This document shows positions 1 through 7,000 of a stretch of 9,243 nucleotides of DNA, one piece after another; position 1 is the first letter of the stretch, and every line of letters begins with the position of its first letter. The position numbers were made by a program, and so were the translations under genes. The notes beneath the pieces are model-generated. The model saw only the letters and a list, made by a program, of their open reading frames with translations, ran no database searches and had not been told where the DNA came from. This DNA comes from Holophagae bacterium (GTDB lineage: Bacteria; Acidobacteriota; Thermoanaerobaculia; Thermoanaerobaculales; Sulfomarinibacteraceae). The DNA is taken from the NCBI GenBank assembly GCA_030609785.1, contig JAUWTC010000062.1, positions 1 through 9,243 on the forward strand, read 5' to 3'.

Positions 1-541
1 AATGAAGCTGGGCGCCCAGCCCAATCAGCAGGACGTGGGCGAATGTAGCCCAGGCGACGGGTTTCCGTCTCATATGGACGGCGGTCGCCAGGTGGAGCAA
101 ACCCATCGGCGAGGCGTAGTTCGGGGGCCAGATGAAGGACGAAAAGGCCATGCGCCAGGGACCCAGCCACAGGAGAAGGAGCAACAACCACCGGCCCCGA
201 TCGCCCAGGGCCGGACGGATCGAACGCTCGAGGAAGAGGAAGGCCGCCAGGTTGATGACGACCATCGACAGGGCCAAAGCACGGAAGTCCCACCAGATCA
301 TCAGCGGCACGCCGGAAACCAGAGTGATCAGGCCGCCGGGCGAGAAACCGCCGGCCGAGGTCGGCATGCCGTGAGGCAGAAAGACGCCGTGAGCGACCCA
401 CCACCAGCCGAATCGCAATTGGTTGACCTGATCCGCTTCGACCTGGGACCTCAGGGCCATCACGATCGACAAGGCCAGGCCCAAGCCGAACATCGACCAA
501 TAGAGCCCGGTACGAGAGGGTGAACGGAATGCAGTGTTCAT
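1..541 (-). CDS. Probable GT-C (PMT/ArnT-like) membrane glycosyltransferase, N-terminal part
   Basis: I translated the minus strand from the ATG at 541-539: 180 codons stay open to the window edge, so the gene is partial at its C-terminus. The product is strongly hydrophobic. A basic N-terminus precedes a membrane segment at about residues 13-30. A loop follows (EADQVNQLRFGWWW, about 35-48, then LPHGMPTSAGGFSPGG, about 55-70), with further segments at about 71-84, 88-104, 118-133 and 162-179. GT-C enzymes of the PMT/ArnT type often have this order: an acidic residue in the first periplasmic loop (D37 is the candidate), a Gly/Pro-rich stretch, a 'PW..xFSxFIWxPNY' segment (128-142 here) and a 'GLGxQLH' segment (174-180 here). 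Such enzymes transfer sugars from polyprenyl-phosphate donors on the outer face of the inner membrane. The resemblance is from memory and is not conclusive. The ribosome binding site is weak, but the start gives a sensible N-terminus. The gene diverges from the RND gene and need not share its function. Confidence 0.6.
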   Translation of the reverse strand, partial: MNTAFRSPSRTGLYWSMFGLGLALSIVMALRSQVEADQVNQLRFGWWWVAHGVFLPHGMPTSAGGFSPGGLITLVSGVPLMIWWDFRALALSMVVINLAAFLFLERSIRPALGDRGRWLLLLLLWLGPWRMAFSSFIWPPNYASPMGLLHLATAVHMRRKPVAWATFAHVLLIGLGAQLH

Positions 542-587
542 GGGGTCTCGAGCGTCACCAGGACCGACTGGAATTTTACACGATGTC

Positions 588-609
588 ATTATCACTGGGA
601 CTGCCCAGT
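588..609 (-). promoter_or_regulatory. Palindrome and possible -10 box in the divergent spacer
   Basis: Positions 594-609 are a perfect inverted repeat, ACTGGG-ACTG-CCCAGT on the plus strand. Next to it on the minus strand is GATAAT (588-593 read in reverse), one base from the TATAAT consensus and about 46 bases upstream of the glycosyltransferase-like start. No good -35 box is visible at the expected distance; GACCGA is the best available. The palindrome would sit between the -10 and -35 positions, where a repressor or activator could bind. This is a weak call: bacteria of this kind often use promoters that do not match the E. coli consensus. Confidence 0.25.
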
Positions 610-611
610 TC

Positions 612-650
612 GGTCTCTGCGCCTTTGCGTCTCTGTGTTAATTCCCGTGT
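612..650. repeat. Short dispersed-repeat-like tract
   Basis: The tract is built from variations on 'CTCTGCG / CTTTGCGT / CTCTGTGTT' and ends in AATTC. It has the same flavour as the tract at 9001-9042 (CTCTTTGCGT, CTTGGCGT, CTTGGCGGTT, CAATT). Similar strings recur between genes in several environmental bacterial genomes, as I recall them. It has no coding potential of its own and lies in the leader of the RND gene. Its function is unknown. Confidence 0.4.
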
Positions 651-658
651 TTATGGCC

Positions 659-664
659 GAGGGA
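659..664 (+). promoter_or_regulatory. Ribosome binding site of the first RND gene
   Basis: GAGGGA lies 7 bases before the ATG at 672 and matches the purine-rich Shine-Dalgarno core. It supports 672 as the start. That start also gives the usual RND N-terminus: a short amphipathic stretch ending in RRPVAV, then the first membrane helix. Confidence 0.5.
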
Positions 665-671
665 CCGCCTG

Positions 672-3600
672 ATGGAAGGTCTGACCCGGCTCGCGGTCCG
701 AAGGCCCGTTGCGGTGGTGGTGGTGGCCCTCGCCGTCGTTCTGATCGGTCAGGTGGCGTGGCGGCAATTGCCGATTGACCTTTTGCCGGACCTCCAGAGT
801 CCGACGATCCTGGTGTCGGTTCGTTCCGGTGACCGGCCGCCGTTGGAAATGGAACGCCTGTTCGGCGAACAGGTAGAGCAGCGCCTGTTCACGGTGGCGG
901 GCATCAGGGCGGTGGAACAGGTGGCGCGGACGGGTCGTCTGGTGACCCGGGTGGCTTTCGAGTGGGGATCGGACATGGATCTGGCGGTCGTCGAGGTGCA
1001 AAAGGTCCTCGGGCCGATCGAGGCCGATCCTGAGGTCGGTGAGGTCGTCGTTCGACGCTTTGACCCTCGGCAGCTTCCGGTTCTGGCCTTGGGCCTGGTG
1101 GCCCCCTCGGGTCGCCCGGATCTGGCCGAGCTCAAGAGAATAGGTCGGCGGCAGTTGGCCCCGACGTTGGAACAACTGGACGGTGTTGCGCAGGTTCGGG
1201 TGATCGGAGGGCGGGACCGCGAGGTGCAGGTGCGCCTCGATCGCCACCGTCTCGAGGCCTTCGGCGTGACGCTGCGGGAGATCGAGTCCCGGCTCCATGC
1301 GGCCAATCTCGACGTCAATGCGGGCACCCTCGAAGAGGGAGATCGGGTCTACCTGGTGCGGGGCCTTGCGCGATTCACAAATCCCGAAGATGTAGGGAGG
1401 GTGGTCGTTCGTTTTGTCGGGGATGCTGCGGGTCGCCTGGTCCCGTTGCGGGTCGCCGATTTGGGCGAAGTCATCCTGGCAGATGCCGAAATTGAGAGCC
1501 TGGTCCTCCTCGATGGGCTGGAAGGCGTCGGCCTCGAGGTCTACAAGGAGGCCGGCGCCAATACCGTAAGGGTGTCGCGATCGGTTCGAGAGGCGCTGGC
1601 TGATATCGGTGCGGACCTCCCCGGCATCGAGGTTCGCTTGGTGGGAGACGAGGCCGCTCTGGTGGAGGGCGCGATTGCGGATGTCAAGGGTGCCGCCCTG
1701 ATCGGCATCGCGTTGGCCGTGCTGGTGCTGGTGATCTTTCTCCGTTCGGTGGGGCCGACCCTTGTCGTCGCGACGGCGGTGCCGGTGTCCCTGCTGGCTT
1801 CGGTGCTCTTGATGAGTTTTGCCGGTCGCAGCCTCAACCTGATGACTTTGGGAGGACTGGCCCTCGGCGCCGGGATGCTGGTGGACAACGCGATCGTCGT
1901 CGTCGAGAGTATTTTCAGGCGACGGGCCGAGGGGGACGACCCCGCCACCGCCGCAGCTTCGGGCACCGCTCGCGTGGCCGGCGCCATCGCAGCCTCGACC
2001 CTGACGACCTGTGTCGTCTTCCTGCCTGTCCTCTTTGTTCGCGGCCTGGCTGCCCGGTTGGTTTCGGGACTGGCGTTCACCGTGGTCGCATCCCTGCTGG
2101 CCTCGCTGGCTGTCGCGGTCTTCCTGATTCCTGCTCTGGCCGGATGGCTCCTGCCTCGCGGTCGGTTCAAGGCGCTTGACCCCGGCCGCAAGGGTATCGA
2201 GCGCCTGGTTGGACAGTTGCTTGACAGGCCGGGGACAGTCGTCACTGCGGCCCTGGTGGCCGTGGTCTTGGCTTTTTTCGGCCTGGCCCGTCTTGGTACT
2301 GAACTTCTGCCGCCGACCGATCCGCAACAGATCAGTCTCCGCCTGGTCGGCCCCCCGGGCCAGCGGGTGTCAAGCTCGGCCCGGATGGCCGAGACCGTTG
2401 AGGCCATCATCAGGGAAGCGGCTGGAGATGACGTCGAGGCGGTTCTGGCCGAGGTCGGCCGCATTCCCGAGGATGACCGATTCATTCGTGAGGAACAAGC
2501 GGAAGAAAACACGGCGCGCCTGAGGATCAGATTGGCCGCCGAGGGTCGGTCAGCGGCGGAGGTTATTCGGAGGGTGGCGCCCGCGGTAGCCGAACTGCGG
2601 GGGGTTCAAGTCACATGGGACGTCGGCGCCTCGGCCCTGGCCAGGGCCCTGGGTACCGGTGGCCCCCCGTTACAGGCCGAAATTGTCGGGCGCTCTCTCG
2701 GTGATCTCCGGCAGGGGGCCGACACCGTCAGGGAGGCCCTCGCCGCCAGACCGGAACTCTGGAACGTCCGCTCCTCCTTCGAGGGCGGACCGCCCGAGTT
2801 GCGGGTCGTACTCAAGAGGGCGACCGCTGACGGTCTGGGTGTCCGATTGGAGGATGTTGCGGTCGCGCTGGAGGCGGTTCTCGACGGGCGACGGGCGACG
2901 GTGATGACCATGGGCGATGAGGAAAGGGACGTGCGGCTTCTCCTTCCGGATGTGCGCCTCGAACAGTTGGAAAGCGTGCCGTTGACCACGTCGACGGGTG
3001 CGCGCGTGACCGTGGGCGAGGTGGCGCGCTTCGAACCGACCCGGGGCGCCAGGGAGATCTTTCGGCGCGACCAGCGGCGGGTTGCTCGCGTCACCGCGCG
3101 CCCGGCCGATGGTGTGGCATACCCTGAAGCCAGGGATGCCGCTGCCGAGGCCTTGGCCGCAACCGATGTCGGTCCCGGCCTGAGTGTTCGGCTGGTTGGT
3201 GAAGAGGAGGAGCGGATCCGGACCTACGGTGAGCTTCGGTGGGCCGGTCTTCTGGCGGTCTTGCTGGTCGTGATGGTGTTAGCGGGCTCGTTCGAGAGCC
3301 TGCGCCATCCCCTCACCGTGCTGTCGGCCGTCCCCCTGTCCCTGGTAGGTGTCGCCGCCGTCCTGGTGCCGGTGGGCCGGCCTCTTGGCGTGATGTCGGT
3401 TCTGGGCCTGATCGTCCTGGCGGGAATCGCGGTCAACGATGCAATTCTCCTGGTCGATGCAGCCCGGCGCCTGCGCGGAAGTGGCATGGCATTGAAGGCG
3501 GCCCTGGCCCGGGCGGCCTCGGAACGCCTCCGCCCGATTGTCATGACCACGGCGACAACCGTTCTCGCGCTTGCGCCGCTGGCTATCAGCGTCGGGGAAG

Positions 3601-3722
3601 CTGCGGCCTTGCGGGCGCCTTTGGCCCTGACTCTGATCGGGGGACTGGTGGCATCGACCGTCGCATCGCTTCTGGTTGTGCCGTGCTTGTATCTGCTGGT
3701 GGAAGGGGGGGAAAGCAGGTGA
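672..3722 (+). CDS. RND-family efflux permease (AcrB/SwrC-like)
   Basis: This 1016-residue inner-membrane transporter has the usual RND length and duplicated layout. TM1 is at about 13-30, the first periplasmic porter region at about 40-330, and TM2-6 at about 340-495. TM7 is at about 523-540, the second porter region at about 555-835, and TM8-12 at about 857-1010. RND pumps export drugs, metals, lipids or metabolites using the proton gradient, normally as trimers with a periplasmic adaptor and an outer-membrane channel. TM4 carries GMLVDNAIVVVE (D405, N406) where AcrB has two aspartates. TM10 carries AVNDAILLVD (N922, D923) where AcrB has its lysine. These residues fit the SwrC/YerP-like and related branches rather than AcrB itself. 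TM11 has the common RPIVMTTATT motif. No adaptor or channel gene is next to it. The next gene starts 362 bp later across a repeat-filled spacer, so co-transcription is plausible but unproven. Substrate is unknown. Confidence 0.95.
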   Translation: MEGLTRLAVRRPVAVVVVALAVVLIGQVAWRQLPIDLLPDLQSPTILVSVRSGDRPPLEMERLFGEQVEQRLFTVAGIRAVEQVARTGRLVTRVAFEWGSDMDLAVVEVQKVLGPIEADPEVGEVVVRRFDPRQLPVLALGLVAPSGRPDLAELKRIGRRQLAPTLEQLDGVAQVRVIGGRDREVQVRLDRHRLEAFGVTLREIESRLHAANLDVNAGTLEEGDRVYLVRGLARFTNPEDVGRVVVRFVGDAAGRLVPLRVADLGEVILADAEIESLVLLDGLEGVGLEVYKEAGANTVRVSRSVREALADIGADLPGIEVRLVGDEAALVEGAIADVKGAALIGIALAVLVLVIFLRSVGPTLVVATAVPVSLLASVLLMSFAGRSLNLMTLGGLALGAGMLVDNAIVVVESIFRRRAEGDDPATAAASGTARVAGAIAASTLTTCVVFLPVLFVRGLAARLVSGLAFTVVASLLASLAVAVFLIPALAGWLLPRGRFKALDPGRKGIERLVGQLLDRPGTVVTAALVAVVLAFFGLARLGTELLPPTDPQQISLRLVGPPGQRVSSSARMAETVEAIIREAAGDDVEAVLAEVGRIPEDDRFIREEQAEENTARLRIRLAAEGRSAAEVIRRVAPAVAELRGVQVTWDVGASALARALGTGGPPLQAEIVGRSLGDLRQGADTVREALAARPELWNVRSSFEGGPPELRVVLKRATADGLGVRLEDVAVALEAVLDGRRATVMTMGDEERDVRLLLPDVRLEQLESVPLTTSTGARVTVGEVARFEPTRGAREIFRRDQRRVARVTARPADGVAYPEARDAAAEALAATDVGPGLSVRLVGEEEERIRTYGELRWAGLLAVLLVVMVLAGSFESLRHPLTVLSAVPLSLVGVAAVLVPVGRPLGVMSVLGLIVLAGIAVNDAILLVDAARRLRGSGMALKAALARAASERLRPIVMTTATTVLALAPLAISVGEAAALRAPLALTLIGGLVASTVASLLVVPCLYLLVEGGESR

Positions 3723-3740
3723 TGTGGGGGAGAGGGGGAG

Positions 3741-3780
3741 AACGTCCAACGTTCAACGTCCAACGTCCAACTCTGAACGC
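3741..3780 (-). repeat. Heptamer array (AACGTCC/AACGTTC), left arm
   Basis: Four heptamers on the plus strand, AACGTCC, AACGTTC, AACGTCC and AACGTCC (3741-3768), are followed by a variant tail, AACTCTGAACGC. On the minus strand this reads as repeated GTTGGAC/GTTGAAC units. Positions 3748-3771 are the reverse complement of 3992-4015, with one mismatch in 24. A diverged copy of the arm lies at 8906-8953. Confidence 0.85.
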
Positions 3781-3848
3781 CTGGCCCCAAGCGCGCTCGC
3801 GATGGCGGCTCGGGCTTCTGTTGCCTCATGTGTCTACCGGCTCTCAGT

Positions 3849-3964
3849 GCATCCTCCGGATGCGGAATCTGGCGGTTCCACCGGCCTTCGGCCGGGTGCC
3901 GGTTCCCTTCTCGCGCAGACTCTTTCGGAGCCCCACGCCTCCGGCGTGGCAGCCCTTCGGGCTG
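3849..3964. repeat. Cluster of four perfect hairpins with 3-nt TCC/TTC loops
   Basis: Four perfect stems occur within 116 bases: GCATCC-TCC-GGATGC (3849-3863), CCGGCC-TTC-GGCCGG (3881-3895), CCACGCC-TCC-GGCGTGG (3933-3949) and CAGCCC-TTC-GGGCTG (3950-3964). The stem sequences differ, but loop size and loop type stay the same, so structure rather than sequence seems to be preserved. C-TTCG-G loops are exceptionally stable in RNA. None has a T-tract, so they are not standard intrinsic terminators. They could stabilise or process the mRNA between the RND genes. Confidence 0.75.
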
Positions 3965-3981
3965 GCGCCGGTTCCTACTTC

Positions 3982-4020
3982 GGAGTTGAGCGTTGGACGT
4001 TGGACGTTGAGCGTTCCAAC
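3982..4020 (+). repeat. Heptamer array (GTTGGAC), right arm, inverted to the left arm
   Basis: Units GTTGAGC, GTTGGAC, GTTGGAC and GTTGAGC run in the opposite orientation to the array at 3741-3780. The 24 bases 3992-4015 match the reverse complement of 3748-3771 with one mismatch, giving an inverted repeat of about 268 bp outer span. Either a long RNA stem or the ends of a small element would look like this. Confidence 0.85.
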
Positions 4021-4023
4021 CTC

Positions 4024-4055
4024 TTCGACCCTTCGACCCTTTGACCCTTTGACCC
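4024..4055 (+). repeat. Octamer array TTCGACCC/TTTGACCC, four units
   Basis: Two TTCGACCC units and two TTTGACCC units follow one another exactly (4024-4055), with a degenerate tail CCCTGACCCT. The array ends about 30 bp before the start codon of the RND-ABC gene, so it lies in its leader. An in-frame TAA at 4076-4078 separates it from the coding region. Confidence 0.8.
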
Positions 4056-4084
4056 CCCTGACCCTCACCGGGATCTAACGCCTG

Positions 4085-7000
4085 ATGCTCTCCCTCCCCA
4101 TCCGTCGTCCGGTTGCCACCTCGATGGTCTTTGTGAGCCTGGTCTTGCTGGGCCTGATCGGATGGCGCCTTCTGCCGGTGGAATTGCTGCCGTCCCTCGG
4201 CGGCGATGAACTCTACGTGCAGCTTTATCGTCCCGGCTCGGAGCCCGAGGTCGTCGAGCGTGAGTTGTTGCTGCCGCTCGAGGCGCGCGTGTCCCAGTTG
4301 GAGGGGGTTTCGGAGAGCTGGGGCCAGGTTGTCGGCTCGACGGGCAGTCTCCGCATTGGATTCGAATCCGGCGTTGATCTTGGGATTCGGGAACTGGAAC
4401 TCCAGCGTCTGGCCACCGATCTGGTGCGGACCCAACCTCGCGGGACGGTGGTCAACGTAGCCTCTCAGGATTTGGAGGCCCTCAGCCGATTCGTCATGGT
4501 TGTCCAGGTGACCGGCGCAGAGGATCGCAACGCCCTCCGGGATCTTGTAGACGAGATGATTGTGCCTCGTTTGGCAGCGGTCTCCGGGGTCAGTCGGGTC
4601 ATGGCATCGGGGGGTGCGGCTCGCGAGATCACGGTTCGACTGGACCCTGACCTCTGTGCTGCCGAGGGCGTGACGCCCAACCAGGTGTCGTCGGCGGTGG
4701 CCGGCGCTGTTCAGAGGCTTCGATACTTGGGGAAGGTCGATGGCGAGGGTGGGCGAACGCCTGTGATGATCGACGGTCGTCCCGGAGGGATCATCTCGTT
4801 GGGAGAGACGCGGATCGATCCCTTTCGGCCCGTCCTGTTACGCCACGTCGCGGAGATTACTCTGGGGCCTGGGCGTGAAGAGACCGAGTTCAGGGTCAAC
4901 GGGTGTCCCGCGGTCGGTATCGTGATCTTCCAGGAGAAAGGCGCCAACCTGGTTCGTCTGGGACGCCGGGTCCGGGAGCGTTTGGACCAGATCGAGGCCG
5001 AGACATCAGCCTTCGGCGTGACCATGGTGATCGGTTTTGACGCCGCCCAGACCGTCGAGGACCAGTTGGGCCGCCTCAAACGCTTGGCCGTGACCGGGTT
5101 CGGGGTCGCGTTGGTCGTGTTGTTCCTCTTCCTCCGTCGTCTGCGGGCCGTGGCGGTGGTGGCGGTGGCCGTTCCGGTCAGCCTGCTGGCTGCTGTCGCA
5201 CTGCTGTACCTCGGGGGCTTGAGCCTGAACCTGATCACGCTCTTCGGTCTGGCCGTCGGGATCGGCATGCTGGTCGACAACTCGGTTGTCGTCTACGAGG
5301 CGATTGAGCGGCTCTTGGCCAGGGGCGTCCCGCCGGGTCAGGCTGCGGTCGAGGGTGTGAGGCGCACCGTGCGGGCGATCCTCGCGGCGTCCGCGACCAA
5401 CGCCGTCGTTTTCCTTCCGGTGGCCTTTGCCACCGAAGAAGCGGTGATCCGGGGCATGCTGAAGCTTCTGGCGATCGCCATCCTCCGTCCCCTTGGCGCG
5501 TCGGTCCTGGTCGCCGTCGCGTTGGTGCCCCTTTTGGCCCGTCATCTGGCGGCGCCGGCGGCCGTCGCCCGTCTGGCCGATGAACGACGGCGCCGGGAGG
5601 CCTTGGCCGGGCTCCACCGGCCGGACCGCTGGCGGGAGTTGTTCTCCGGGGTCCTGGTCACTGGGCTCCGCCGCCCGGCGGGTTGGTTGGCGGGGGTCGG
5701 CGCCGCAGTCGTCGTCACGGTTGTGGTCGCCGTGCCCTGGGTGGCGGTGACGACGGCCGGCACAGAAGCGGCCGAAGCCGATGAGGTTCGTTTATCCCTC
5801 GAGGTGCCGGCCTCGGGTTCGCTGGAGGCAACGGGCGAGATCATCAACCGTTTGGAACGGGCCGCGATGGACATGGTGGGGGTTGAAAGCGTCGAAAGCG
5901 TCTTTCAGGAAGAGGGCGGCACGTTGACCGTCAAGCTGCAGGACGCGGTTGAAAGGCCCAAGAACGCCACTGCAGCCCGGCTTCGCGGCCAATTGGATCG
6001 GGCGGTCGAGGGCATCGACGGCATCGAGATCAGGAGGCTGGACGGCAGCGCTGCGGGAGGGCAGGGGGACGGAGGTGGCGGGGCCGCCGCTGCTCTGGGG
6101 AGCGGACCCGCAGAGGTCGTCGTCTCGGGGCCGGATGCCGCCCAACTTCAGCGGCTGTCCGCCGCTATTCGCGAGCGGCTGGAGTCGGTGCCGGAAGTTG
6201 GCTCGGTCTGGACATCGGGTCGTGCCGGCAGGGACGAGGTGCAGGTTCGTCCGGACCACGAGTCGCTGGCCTCGGTCGGCCTGACGCCCGATCAGGTCCT
6301 GCCTGCCTTGGGGCTTATTCGCCGGGAAGGTCTGGAAATGCAGACCGGATTCACAACATCCGAAGGCCGCGAAATTCCGGTGGTCGTCCGCGGCGACCGG
6401 ACGCGGATCGACAACGCCGTGCACGAGATCGCTGGTTTGAGGGTGGCGACTCCGGCTGGGGTGATGCCGATGGGATCCTTGGCCTCGGTCAGAATGATGC
6501 CGCCTCCGCCGACGATCGAGCATCACAACGGGCGTCGGGAGGCGACGGTTTTCTACCGCCTGGGGCCGGAGGCGCCGACGACGGGACCGGGCCGAAAAGC
6601 CGTGGAGCAGCGGATCCGCGACGCCGTACGAGAAGTCTACAGGCCCGAGGGGTGCACCGTGACCGTCGTCGAAAAGGACGAGGCGCTCAGCTGGTTCCGG
6701 AAGGTCGCCGGACCGGTGCTCCTCTTGCTCTTCGGTGTATTGGCCGTGACCTTCGAAAGCCTGACGATGCCGGTGTTGGTGCTGGCAGCTGTGCCCTTGA
6801 CCGTTCTGGGTGCGACCTGGGCGCTGGTGCTCTCGGGTACGCCGGCCGATTTGATGGCTTTGGTCGGAGTTGTTGCTCTGCTGGGTCTGACCGTCAATCC
6901 GGCCATCTTGCTGGTAGACCGGATGCAGCAGCGGGTTCTCGGCGGCTCGTGGACTGCAGGAGCGGCGGCCTTGGCGGCCGTGCGGGAACGGGCCAAACCG

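Larger units (their letters stand above)
3723..4084. other. Repeat-filled spacer between the two RND genes, no credible gene
   Basis: The 362 bp between the RND stop and the next ATG contain, in order: a G-rich run, a heptamer array, four short-loop hairpins, an inverted heptamer array and an octamer array. Reading frames that cross it are made of repeat units and resemble no protein I know. CGGTTCC occurs three times (3873-3879, 3900-3906, 3969-3975). The region could be a decayed or non-autonomous mobile element, or a site of RNA structure in the intercistronic transcript. Confidence 0.7.

Noticed and set aside
2..523. 173-codon plus-strand open frame at the left edge
   Set aside because: It is hydrophilic and featureless, whereas the opposite strand gives a coherent multi-helix membrane protein from 541 downward.
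651..2327. 558-codon open frame on the minus strand opposite the first RND gene
   Set aside because: It is rich in Gln, His, Arg and Asp, has no hydrophobic or domain pattern, and lies opposite a clear RND permease. It stays open because of high GC and codon bias.
3849..3964. Intrinsic terminator after the first RND gene
   Set aside because: The stems are strong but none is followed by a T-tract, and the first lies more than 120 bp past the stop codon.
3741..4055. CRISPR array
   Set aside because: The repeat units are 7-8 bp and contiguous without unique spacers, and no cas genes are present.
3676..4078. Open frames running through the spacer between the RND genes
   Set aside because: They are composed of heptamer, hairpin and octamer units and show no protein-like pattern or ribosome binding site.
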